The notes under the pieces: model-generated
What the model saw: only the letters and a program-made list of their open reading frames with translations
The model's database searches: none
What the model was told of the DNA's origin: nothing
Origin: Planctomycetaceae bacterium
GTDB lineage: Bacteria; Planctomycetota; Planctomycetia; Pirellulales; Pirellulaceae
Length of the DNA stretch: 64,000 nt
Direction: 5' to 3'
NCBI GenBank assembly: GCA_012729315.1
Contig: JAAYDI010000194.1
Location: forward strand, 54,590-118,589
Made by a program: the position numbers and the translations under genes
Shown here: positions 37,601-45,114 of the stretch, one piece after another
How positions within the stretch are numbered: the first letter of the stretch is position 1
Layout: every line of letters starts with the position of its first letter

Positions 37601-38287
37601 ATTCACGAGGTCGATCCGGAGATCTTCATCTACTGCAGCACCTGGGCCCACATCCCGGAATGGGACGGCTACATCAACTGCTGGGGCATCGGCCACTACG
37701 GGATCGTGTCCCCCGACGTTATCGCCCGTCGCCGAACTGCCGGGGACCGCATCCGCTGGACAACCGACGGTCAGATGTGCACGGATACGCCCTACTGTGC
37801 GGTGGAGCGGCTGCTGCCGGCATACTGCTTCAAGTATGGCGCGGAAGCTTACGAGTTCTGGGGCATCAACTGGTTGACATACGATCCATACACGTGGGGC
37901 TGGCACAGCTACATCTTTCAGAGCGACACGCCGGAGAACGCGTACTACGTGCGCTATCCGAATGGCGACGGCTTCCTCGCCTACCCCGGGGCGCCGATCG
38001 GCCACGACGGTCCCGTCACCTCCATCCGGCTCGAGCAGGTGCGCGAAGGGTGCGAGGACTACGAGTATCTCTACCTGTTGCGCGAACTCATCGAGCAGGC
38101 GGGGGCGGCGGGTGCCGACACCGCCGCGGCCGAGCAGGCCATGGCGTATGCACAGGAACTCGTGACGATCCCGAATGCAGGTGGACGCTACTCCACGCGA
38201 ATCCTCCCCGATCCCGCTCGGGTCTTTGTCGTGCGGGACCGGGTGGCCGCGGCGGTTGAGGCGCTGAGCGATGAGCGGCGACCGTGA
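34637..38287 (+). CDS. GH123/DUF4091 secreted glycoside hydrolase with carbohydrate-binding modules
   Basis: This is a 1216-residue exported protein (signal peptide MNCLIAPLVVAVCLHAAPGLAD). It contains an N-terminal beta-domain, two carbohydrate-binding-like modules introduced by IRNGGFEAGDG and LVRNPSFELGTG, a GH123 N-terminal-type segment (YWPDPLLPRD) and a C-terminal barrel of the DUF4091/GH123 type. The barrel contains VLYISDEPF: the Asp-Glu pair that GH123 N-acetylgalactosaminidases use for substrate-assisted catalysis. Also seen are INCWGIGHYG and FWGINWLTYD. It probably cleaves a hexosamine-containing or related glycan. The ATG at 34637 starts the leader. Confidence 0.85.
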   Translation: MNCLIAPLVVAVCLHAAPGLADAWHEGFCLSNGDSWRSRLPITVRNDAQQEARGVPVGVEVGRAPRQADLAGAGVEAVRVCDDTGLEMLYNIVGPDGEEIHAGPIPDGCRLILPAQCAAGATARYWVYFDNPAAWGVPDWLPAQLGIRNGGFEAGDGAVPAGWHNDTLDAQHRIAWVDVQPRSGQRCMQTSVDSGAPSTWIATRQQGLLITGGARYVLRAWVRAQDVVGYAGWYIHVGNAQNSMLIAPMLSGGGGTYEWREVVAEFTAPAEADRADVGTVLYGTGTAWFDDVSLECLEPPRVSATAGARESLHVAEVGTDAPWYDDDPADSRTWQCRVPVRVANYSDTPMVPGLISVDLAGVLARTRGGREQVRAVLNGQVVPSYQFQDLLLIEGGLVPPRTLQVCYVYLAGPSSQAGPDQRAALDNALDADGALLPRTGAALPEAETLTPQAAAAPGYETLLHSPRNLVRNPSFELGTGVPADWSGGGEGERPAQSAMRLVEPGLFGALCARISIPHDSAPNWFGWRQDVPVEPRKSYLYACWLKCEELQGGLQLHAHFRNAAGALCEKAQMVGAGPAIDGTTDWSLVSGVFTMPDDVAHCQLHLTMNSTGTAWHDGALLLEVTAGRVGRLESRTSPAIRGIAIWQVNSVVKVFQEDTPPPDAPPARISMARNEFEPLQLAVRSDRAVPHVHVQVDAPRSAAGTVLNDLEIGVVGYVPIDYPTNYYSTKTAAWVRKYPASAPACDGWAGYWPDPLLPRDTFELPAGVTQPVWITFRTAAAAAPGDYMGTVRLTTADGAELGRVPFTVHVWDFALPKENHVAAVYDLRMSSRWDIPGKSPREVRRDFLKFMAEHRVCPDTIEPAPDIRYENGQVVADFTDFDQAAEYALDELGMTHFYTPWYFYLFGWGFPPGEKFGEKPYEGDYPYPGADRSVLRPQFKQAYQAVLRTYWEHLKQRGWDKKCVLYISDEPFYSQPDIIAQMKALCQMIHEVDPEIFIYCSTWAHIPEWDGYINCWGIGHYGIVSPDVIARRRTAGDRIRWTTDGQMCTDTPYCAVERLLPAYCFKYGAEAYEFWGINWLTYDPYTWGWHSYIFQSDTPENAYYVRYPNGDGFLAYPGAPIGHDGPVTSIRLEQVREGCEDYEYLYLLRELIEQAGAAGADTAAAEQAMAYAQELVTIPNAGGRYSTRILPDPARVFVVRDRVAAAVEALSDERRP

Positions 38288-38304
38288 CCGTGACCGGACA
38301 CGGT
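38287..38304. terminator. Hairpin between convergent genes
   Basis: ACCGTG at 38287-38292 pairs with CACGGT at 38299-38304 around ACCGGA, starting at the end of the GH123-like gene. It follows a GACCGT triple repeat and lies 17 bp before the convergent GH28-like stop, so it could terminate both. It lacks a T-run. Confidence 0.35.
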
Positions 38305-38320
38305 TACGGCGCCCGATCGA

Positions 38321-39847
38321 TCAAGGTTGCGCGTCGTTTGCGGCAGCTGCAGCGCTGAATGTGACTTGAGACACATGGGGGCCGATCGTCAGCCGGGCTG
38401 CCGCGGCGTCCTGAATCACGCGGTCGTTGAACCGCAGGTTCTCGATGGTCACGCCAGCTACCGAGTGCTCGGCGTCGAAGCCGCGAAACGATGACGGCGG
38501 CTCCAGGGTGCTGAGCACCGTGATGTCGCGGAACAAGACGTCGCGCACGTTCCCCTGTGTTTCGTCGCGCGAGTAGGGGGTCTTGTGGATCACGATTACC
38601 ATCAGGGCGGGGCAATGGCCCTGGTGAGCCTCCGCCGGGTACTTCTCGTCGCGCTGCTGCTGCATCCGCGGCTGCGGGTTCTGGTCGTCGATCTCCACGC
38701 GGATGCGTTCGAAACGGATGTCATGGATATCCGCCCGATCGCCATGCTGGATGTCCATGGCGATATGGGTCGTGCGCACGATGTCGCAGTCTGCGAAGGT
38801 GACGTGCGCGATTTCAGGCGCGCAGGTCTCGGCACCGATCTCCATGGCTCGGCCCCAGTCGCACCAGATCACGCAGCGGCGGAACGTGACATGCTGCACC
38901 GGGCGGCTGTCGCGGGTGCCAGGCTGCAGCCCCTTGACGACCAGCGCATCGTCGAAGGCGCGCACGAAGCTGTCCGAGACGTCGACGTTCTGGCTGTTGC
39001 AGACATCGATCCCGTCAGCATTGTACCGCCACAGGCCCACCAGCTTCACACGGGAAATTGTCACCTGGTTGCAGCCGAACAGGCTGCAGCACCAGACATC
39101 GGGGTCTCGCATGACGATACCCTCGATCGTCACATCCTGGCAGTTCGTGAGTCGGATCGCGCCGCCCCCCTGGCCCCGCTCGAACGTGCTGACGTCCAGC
39201 ACGCCGCGCCCGGCGATCCGGATATGCTCAGCTCCGCTGGCGTGAATGCAGCCGTAGACCACCGCGCCGCCGGCCAGATACACCGTCTCGTTGTTCTGCA
39301 GCTCGATCTTGCCCGGCCGGTGAACGCCCGGACCGAAGTAGCGGACTCCAGGCGCGCCTTCCGCCGGCGCGCCCTGTTCGGGCGGATCAGCAAACAGATG
39401 CAGCGCACCGTGCGGCCCATTGACTTCCACCACGAGCTGCGCCGGACGATCCAGCGTGAACGAAATCCGGTTGCCGTCGATGACCGGCTGGATCCCCAGC
39501 GCGATCGGCCGGACGACGACCGACTGCACTGCCTGCCGGGACTGGATTTCAATCTGCACCGGCTGCTCCATCTCCCAGTAGGCGAAGCCCGCCAGCTCGG
39601 TCTGGTCCAGGGGACGCTGATACCCAGGCCAGACCTGGTTGAGCGGCACGGCGGAAACGCGGCAAGCATACACGGGAACGGCCGTTCCGTTGAGCTGCAA
39701 TTCGTATTGCTCGGACACCGCCTCGCCAGCCGGTGCCGGCCACGATCGGACACCGGGCGTGTCTGAGCTTGCGGAGGCGCCAGTGGCCAGGACCAGGCTG
39801 GTCAGGCTGGCGACCAGCAGTACGGCGACGTGAACGAAGCGTGTCAT
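38321..39847 (-). CDS. GH28-like right-handed beta-helix hydrolase, exported
   Basis: This 508-residue exported protein (signal peptide HVAVLLVASLTSLVLATGASA) has an N-terminal beta-sandwich followed by a right-handed parallel beta-helix with repeated short strands (ITNCQDVTIEG-like rungs). GH28-type features are RYNADGIDVCNSQNV (NxDG motif), FDDALVVKG (Asp pair) and a later rung around CDWGRAMEIGAE. The two-domain layout also recalls GH49 dextranases, so the substrate could be a pectin-like or other uronate or glucan chain. The start at 39847 has AGGAGC 9 bp upstream. It converges with the GH123-like gene. Confidence 0.8.
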   Translation of the reverse strand: MTRFVHVAVLLVASLTSLVLATGASASSDTPGVRSWPAPAGEAVSEQYELQLNGTAVPVYACRVSAVPLNQVWPGYQRPLDQTELAGFAYWEMEQPVQIEIQSRQAVQSVVVRPIALGIQPVIDGNRISFTLDRPAQLVVEVNGPHGALHLFADPPEQGAPAEGAPGVRYFGPGVHRPGKIELQNNETVYLAGGAVVYGCIHASGAEHIRIAGRGVLDVSTFERGQGGGAIRLTNCQDVTIEGIVMRDPDVWCCSLFGCNQVTISRVKLVGLWRYNADGIDVCNSQNVDVSDSFVRAFDDALVVKGLQPGTRDSRPVQHVTFRRCVIWCDWGRAMEIGAETCAPEIAHVTFADCDIVRTTHIAMDIQHGDRADIHDIRFERIRVEIDDQNPQPRMQQQRDEKYPAEAHQGHCPALMVIVIHKTPYSRDETQGNVRDVLFRDITVLSTLEPPSSFRGFDAEHSVAGVTIENLRFNDRVIQDAAAARLTIGPHVSQVTFSAAAAANDAQP

Positions 39848-39898
39848 GCGAATCGAGCTCCTATGGGGGTCCACCATCCAGAATGACCTGCCCATATG

Positions 39899-40627
39899 TT
39901 ACCACGCGTTGCGCCAGACTTCCCAGGCGGCGACGGTGCGGGAGTTGATCAAGGGTCTGGGCACGCGGTAGCCGGAATCCGGCTTGCGGACGCTGCGGCC
40001 CTGACTGGCGTTGCCGAACAGCGGCACATCCCGCCGCGCTGCCGTGCGCGCGGCACTGCCGGCGTCCGCCCGGCGCGCGACGGCCGTATTTCGTCCCTGC
40101 AGGTCCGCTTGGCGCATCTTGCCCGCCGCCTGGTGCATCCAGACTATCGACTCGTGCTTGGCCTGGATCTGCTGCAGCATGGTCAGCAGCTGGTCGGCAT
40201 CAGCTTCGAACAGCTTCTGGCGGAATTCCTGCAGCTCCTTCTCGCTGTAGATGGCCTGCACTTTCAGGAAGCCGTGCAGCCATTTCTTCGTAGCCTGCCA
40301 CTCGAGACTCTCCACATACACGCGCAGCTGGTTGGTCTGTGTCAGCCAGCGGTCCAGTTGGCTGGGAGACATCTGGGCCACGGCGGACCGCAGCTTGTCC
40401 GCCGTGCCCGGCAGCATGAGATCGGTGTCGGTGAGGTACTTATCGAACCACGCCATGACTTCACGTTGACGCTCGGTCGCGCCGGCCGCCTCCTGGCCGG
40501 ACGGCTGACCGGCGGCGGTGCCGGGAGCACTCAGAGGCAGGGTGAGCAGGCTGGCCAGCAGGAGTATGCACGCATGGAGAGAGCCACGTCCGTGAACTGG
40601 AACGGGTTGGATGCTGAATTGTCTCAT
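39899..40627 (-). CDS. Exported protein of unknown function
   Basis: This 242-residue protein has a long signal peptide (ACILLLASLLTLPLSAPGTAA). The mature part is mostly alpha-helical (about residues 50-165, for example YLTDTDLMLPGTADKLRS and FLKVQAIYSEKELQEFRQK) and ends in a basic tail rich in Arg, Ala and Ser. I recognise no enzyme motif. It lies 51 bp upstream of the GH28-like gene on the same strand and 75 bp downstream of the deacetylase-like gene, so it may sit in the middle of a three-gene transcript. Confidence 0.6.
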   Translation of the reverse strand: MRQFSIQPVPVHGRGSLHACILLLASLLTLPLSAPGTAAGQPSGQEAAGATERQREVMAWFDKYLTDTDLMLPGTADKLRSAVAQMSPSQLDRWLTQTNQLRVYVESLEWQATKKWLHGFLKVQAIYSEKELQEFRQKLFEADADQLLTMLQQIQAKHESIVWMHQAAGKMRQADLQGRNTAVARRADAGSAARTAARRDVPLFGNASQGRSVRKPDSGYRVPRPLINSRTVAAWEVWRNAW

Positions 40628-40702
40628 GAGTCGTCTTCGTCGCAGTAAGAGGATATCGTCGGGGCGGGCATCCGAGCGGTTGTCGATCGGGCGCCAACGC
40701 TG

Positions 40703-41683
40703 CTACTCTTCTTCCACTTCACGTTCGACTCTCACCGTCTCGAATCGCTGCATGATTTCGCGCCAGTCGGTCAGAATGATCTGTTCCTGTTGGAGGAACT
40801 CCGGCACTGTGGGATCGGCCAGCAGTTGGGCTTCCCACACGCGCTGCTGCCACTTGTCGTTCATGCGGCGCAGTGCCGGTGTGTCGTCTGCGGGATTCAG
40901 GAACACCTCGGTGATTCCCGGCTTCAGGCTGCGTATCACGTCGCAGAATCGCTCGCGTGTTTCCTCGTACGTGTCCGCCGGCGGCACATTCTGGATATCG
41001 TCGATCTTGGGCAGCGGGTACCGGGCCACGGCGTCAATCATCTCCGCGGTGATGTGGATACCCCGGGCATGGAAGCATTCGACCAGTTCCGGCGTAAAGT
41101 CGACCATGACCGCCGGAATCCAGGCCTCCTGAGCCAGGTCGAGGTAGACCTGCAGCAGATCGATGCGGGTCAGAATGGCGCCGAGATGGGGATGCAGATG
41201 TGACGGTTTGATGCCTGCCCTGCGGGCCCGGTCCAGCTGTGCGGCAGCTTCCCGCCGGACCTGGTCCACGTCGGCACGCAACATGAATTGCACCGTGGTC
41301 GGTGGAAACTGGCCGTCGGCAGTGGTCAGACTGGGAACCTTGTCGCACGGCGCGACCGGACCCCATTGCACGGCCCTGCTGGGGCTGACGAACGATAACG
41401 CGAGGCCGACATCCTTGTCCCGGTTGGCCTGCACCCACTCCACGCACTCTGCAAACCACGGCCCGACCGACAGGCAGCTGGCTGATGTCAGCCGTCCTTC
41501 CTGGAGTCCGGTTTCGACCGGCCGATTGAACTCGTACGCGATCCCCATGTCGTTGGCGTGGAGAATGACCACGCGCCGGCCCGGCGGAAAACCGAGCCGC
41601 TCGCCCCAGTTGGTCTGCGCCGCCACGTTCGAAGCACCCATCGCCCACAGCCAAAGGCCTGCATATAACGCCACACGTTTCAT
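40703..41683 (-). CDS. ChbG/YdjC-like polysaccharide deacetylase, exported
   Basis: This 326-residue protein belongs to the YdjC/ChbG family of TIM-barrel deacetylases that remove acetyl groups from amino-sugar oligomers. A signal peptide (YAGLWLWAMGASNVAAQ) sends it out. Metal-site motifs are VILHANDMGIAYEFN (the family Asp-Asp here reads Asn-Asp) and PSHLHPHLGA with the two histidines; ITEVFLNPADDT follows near the C-terminus. Whether the Asn affects activity is unclear; the second Asp is the metal ligand in the family. GGAGAAA lies 6 bp before ATG 41683, which decides this start. Confidence 0.82.
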   Translation of the reverse strand: MKRVALYAGLWLWAMGASNVAAQTNWGERLGFPPGRRVVILHANDMGIAYEFNRPVETGLQEGRLTSASCLSVGPWFAECVEWVQANRDKDVGLALSFVSPSRAVQWGPVAPCDKVPSLTTADGQFPPTTVQFMLRADVDQVRREAAAQLDRARRAGIKPSHLHPHLGAILTRIDLLQVYLDLAQEAWIPAVMVDFTPELVECFHARGIHITAEMIDAVARYPLPKIDDIQNVPPADTYEETRERFCDVIRSLKPGITEVFLNPADDTPALRRMNDKWQQRVWEAQLLADPTVPEFLQQEQIILTDWREIMQRFETVRVEREVEEE

Positions 41684-41871
41684 CTGAGTTTCTCCACAAC
41701 CATGTGCCGGACAGCTCGCGAGTGGGTTTGCATCACCACTGTTGAAGTATAGGTTGCGGCGCAGCAGCGCACCCCGGGGTTCCGTACCGATTTCCACACG
41801 ATACGCCGAAGGCCATATTCACACATGGGAGACCATGCCGTAGGTGAGTTTGGCCTTCAGCCAAACGTGTG

Positions 41872-42354
41872 CTATGGCTTCGATTTCCTGGGGCGTTGCC
41901 CCAGGCCACGTTGTACGCTATGCGAGACTCGCCAAGCACCGCAGGCAACGAAGTACGAAGTAATGGCAAGGCCGATACCTACAAACCACTCGAAACCTTC
42001 TGGCCACGTGTCTTGCAGTGCTTCTGCCACGCCGGAGATCACACCGAACGCCACCAGTGCGGCAACTCCAAGACATAGACCGCCAAGAACCCGTTCCAGT
42101 ACATGCCCACGACGGTACCACGCTACCCACTCCATTATCGCAGCACATGCAGCGGGAGGTAACAGCATGATTCCCCCAAGGAAGGAGTACGGACTTTCCG
42201 GTAGTACCACAGCCACGACGCTAATGAAAATGAGAAAGGCCGCAACGATGATATTGATGGCAAAGAACACGGTCCCGACCACCGACCGGTGATCAGCCAT
42301 TGGCTTTTGCATCACGTTGGGCGGCAGGTAGGGATTATCGCTATCGAGTGTCAT
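41872..42354 (-). CDS. Small membrane protein with N-terminal DNPY motif
   Basis: This 160-residue integral membrane protein begins with SDNPYLPP, a short motif common at the N-terminus of planctomycete membrane proteins of unknown role. Four transmembrane helices follow (GTVFFAINIIVAAFLIFISV, GGIMLLPPAACAAIMEW, GLCLGVAALVAFGVISGV and GIGLAITSYFVACGAW). The codon use is more AT-rich than that of its neighbours, which could hint at separate ancestry. No function can be given. Confidence 0.7.
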   Translation of the reverse strand: MTLDSDNPYLPPNVMQKPMADHRSVVGTVFFAINIIVAAFLIFISVVAVVLPESPYSFLGGIMLLPPAACAAIMEWVAWYRRGHVLERVLGGLCLGVAALVAFGVISGVAEALQDTWPEGFEWFVGIGLAITSYFVACGAWRVSHSVQRGLGQRPRKSKP

Positions 42355-42441
42355 GTCACGTCCCAGTCAGAGCTGTGTCAAAACCGGTGGTTTTTCAAGA
42401 CGCCCGTGAACCCTCGTCCACAACGTTGCCAGTCGCCGTAG

Positions 42442-42509
42442 GGTGTGACACGCGCGCGTCACGCGCCGCATTCACGGTCACGCGGCCGTATCGCGAGCGA
42501 TGTCACACC
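42442..42509. repeat. Palindromic MITE-like element
   Basis: GGTGTGACA at 42442-42450 and TGTCACACC at 42501-42509 are perfect 9 bp inverted repeats bounding a 68 bp GC-rich segment. Inside it GTGACACGCGCGCGTCAC at 42445-42462 is nearly palindromic. No transposase is present. It could be a small non-autonomous element, a structured RNA or an operator region. The 42355-42935 interval otherwise holds only the remnant at 42618. Confidence 0.45.
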
Positions 42510-42617
42510 ATGGCGCTGCCGGTGCATAGTATAACGGAACTCGCGGGAGAGTTGTACGATCGGGCATGCGTTCCCGCGGCGAGCTCGTCACATCTACTCC
42601 AGCATTGCATACGATTT

Positions 42618-42905
42618 CTAGCGGCGCTGTCCGAGCCCGCCACGAGCGGCACATTGCCGGCTGGCCCCGGGAAGCGCGGCCGTGGCTGAGCTGCCCACGG
42701 GTACGGGCTGGCGTTCGTGGTCCGGCTTCGCCATAATCATCTCGTGGTACTGGCGGAGGGCCGCGTTGCGTTGGGGTCCGAGGAGGACGCGCCCAGCCTT
42801 GTGGCAGACGTCCCAGACTTTGCGGGCCTTCCAGTACCAGGGTTCAGCGGGACGAGCCACGATGTACGCCTTGCCGTCGACCGCGAGTTCTGTATCATTT
42901 CGGCG
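42618..42905 (-). pseudogene. 5'-truncated coding remnant next to tRNA-Lys
   Basis: The minus strand encodes a protein-like segment (ELAVDGKAYIVARPAEPWYW, VWDVCHKAGRVLLGPQRN, LRQYHEMIMAKPDHERQ) with high GC at third codon positions, ending at a stop at 42618. No start codon lies at a sensible place; the same frame runs on through the tRNA gene, so the 5' end is lost. I do not recognise the family. Its position next to a tRNA is typical of scars left by integrated elements, but no att site is identified. Confidence 0.35.
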
Positions 42906-42935
42906 AGTTATATCATGTCGTCGTAAGTTCAATCG

Positions 42936-43008
<73 letters not shown>

Positions 43009-43161
43009 CTGCACGGCGGCGATTTCCGCCAGTACCAGGGGCACCGCGGCGCGTCAGACGGTTCTGACCCGTCGGGGACTATGGGGTGCCCCGACCGACG
43101 GTCCGGATTCCGCATGCGGGGTTCCGAGCGGGAGCGCTTCTGGTGGCTGCCACCGCCGGTA

Positions 43162-44808
43162 TCACTGTGCGGCGCGCAGCGCGGCGGAGACGATTTCCTG
43201 CGCTTCGTCGATGATGCGTTGCAGGTGCGCTTCGTCTTGGAAGCTCTCGGCGTAGATCTTGTAGATGTCTTCCGTGCCGGACGGGCGGGCGGCAAACCAG
43301 CCCTGGGCCGTGACAACCTTCAATCCGCCCAGCGACGCCTGGTTGCCGGGAGCGCAGGTGAGCTTGTCGACAATTGGATCGCCGGCCAGAGTCGACGTCG
43401 TCACCAGATCCGGAGACAGGTTCTGCAGGACGGCTTTCTGCCGTCCGTCGGCCGGCGCGTCCAGGCGGCGGTAACAGGGATGGCCAAACTGCTGCGCGAT
43501 CTCCGCGAAATGTTCGCCCGGATCGCGGCCAGTGCGGGCGGTGATCTCGGCCGCCAGCAGTCCCAGAATCAGGCCGTCCTTGTCGGTCGTCCAGACACTG
43601 CCGTCCTGGCACAGGAAACTGGCCCCCGCACTCTCCTCCCCCGCAAACCCGAACTGGGCGCTGTGCAGGCCGTCGACAAACCACTTGAACCCCACGGGGA
43701 CTTCCACCACGCGCCGCTGGAGCGCGTTGGCGACGCGATCGATGATGCCGCTGCTGACCGCCGTCTTGCCGACAGCCAACTGCGGGGACCACTGCTGCCG
43801 GTGCGAGAACAGGTACCGGATGGCGACCGCCAGGTAATGGTTGGGATTCATCAATCCGGCAGACCGGGTGACGATGCCATGCCGATCCGCGTCCGGGTCG
43901 TTGCCGAAGGCGACGTCGAACTGGTCTTTCAGTTGCACCAGATTGGCCATCGCGTACGGACTCGAGCAATCCATGCGGATCTTGCGATCATGATCCAGAG
44001 GCATGAACGCGAATTGGGGATCGACCCGGTCGTTGACGATCTGCAGATCGATCCGGTACCGCTCCTGGATGGGTACCCAGTACGCGACGGCTGCACCGCC
44101 CAGCGGGTCGACCGCCAGTTTAAGGCCGGCCGAGCGTATCACATCGAAGTCCAGGACGCGGTCCAGCGCCGCGACGTAGGGCCCGATCAGGTCGGCAGAC
44201 TGCACGCACGCGCCGGCCTGCGGCGACTGGAGGTGGACCCGGCGAATCTCCTGCCCGGTGCGCAGCAGCTGATTGGCGCGCTGCTGAATCCAGTTCGTGG
44301 CCTGCGTATCTGCGGGACCGCCGTGGGGCGGGTTGTACTTGAACCCGCCGTCGGACGGCGGATTGTGGGACGGGGTGATCACAATGCCGTCGGCCAGCGC
44401 GGCCGGCTGCGCGCTGTTATGCGTCAAGATAAGGCGCGAGATAACCGGCGTGGGCGTGTAGCCGTTCTCCTGCTGGATGACGGTCTGTACGCCGTTGGCG
44501 GCCAGCACTTCCAGGGCCGTCTGTTCCGCCGGTGCGGAGAGCGCATGCGTGTCCTTGCCGAGAAACAGTGGCCCGGTGTAGCGCTGCTGGCAGCGGTAGT
44601 CGCAGATGGCCTGGGTGATCGCCGCAATGTGCGGCTCGGTGAACGTGCCGTCCGTGGAGGTTCCCCGATGTCCGCTTGTGCCAAACGAGACGAGTTGACG
44701 CGGGTCATCCAGGTCGGGCTGGCGCGCGTAGTAGGCGTCGGTCAAGCGTCCGATATCCGTCAGCGCATCAGGCGGTGCAACGACTCCGGGGATCCGTTGA
44801 TCTGGCAT
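43162..44808 (-). CDS. pgm: Phosphoglucomutase (alpha-D-glucose specific)
   Basis: The product interconverts glucose 1-phosphate and glucose 6-phosphate, linking glycogen to glycolysis. The 548-residue length fits the E. coli Pgm type. Motifs are SFGTSGHRG, the phosphoserine loop TPSHNPPSDGG, the metal loop GNDPDADRHG, the sugar loop GFAGEESAGASF and the C-terminal phosphate-binding ARPSGTEDIYKIY. All catalytic elements are intact. The next gene upstream on the opposite strand is glgX, so the two diverge from a shared 306 bp region, which is consistent with joint glycogen control. Confidence 0.95.
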   Translation of the reverse strand: MPDQRIPGVVAPPDALTDIGRLTDAYYARQPDLDDPRQLVSFGTSGHRGTSTDGTFTEPHIAAITQAICDYRCQQRYTGPLFLGKDTHALSAPAEQTALEVLAANGVQTVIQQENGYTPTPVISRLILTHNSAQPAALADGIVITPSHNPPSDGGFKYNPPHGGPADTQATNWIQQRANQLLRTGQEIRRVHLQSPQAGACVQSADLIGPYVAALDRVLDFDVIRSAGLKLAVDPLGGAAVAYWVPIQERYRIDLQIVNDRVDPQFAFMPLDHDRKIRMDCSSPYAMANLVQLKDQFDVAFGNDPDADRHGIVTRSAGLMNPNHYLAVAIRYLFSHRQQWSPQLAVGKTAVSSGIIDRVANALQRRVVEVPVGFKWFVDGLHSAQFGFAGEESAGASFLCQDGSVWTTDKDGLILGLLAAEITARTGRDPGEHFAEIAQQFGHPCYRRLDAPADGRQKAVLQNLSPDLVTTSTLAGDPIVDKLTCAPGNQASLGGLKVVTAQGWFAARPSGTEDIYKIYAESFQDEAHLQRIIDEAQEIVSAALRAAQ

Positions 44809-44992
44809 GGGATGCGTTCAACTCCGTTTGCGAGGGTAATTCGTCATTTCCGGCACCGGCGTCTCGCTGCAGCCTGCGGAAACGGTGACGGGCCCCAGCG
44901 AATCCTCCCCATTGTTTGCGGAATCCCGGCCGGTGCCAAGCGGGCAGCCGATTGTGGTGTACAATAGATTACCTCCCAGGCCGAGCTTCCCT

Positions 44993-45028
44993 AGGCGTTG
45001 CCAGTCCCGCAGGCGTTGCCAGTCCCGC
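44993..45028. repeat. Perfect 18 bp tandem duplication upstream of glgX
   Basis: AGGCGTTGCCAGTCCCGC occurs twice head to tail, about 87 bp before the glgX start. It lies in the 306 bp pgm/glgX divergent region, where I see no gene. TGTACAATAGATTAC just upstream (near 44959) is AT-rich and could include a promoter -10 element. Confidence 0.75.
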
Positions 45029-45114
45029 AGGATAATCTGGGCATCCGCACAGGCAAGGTTGGCGCCATCGCGACAACTGGTGAGTTCGCTACGACCGTTA
45101 CGAAATGACTTGCC

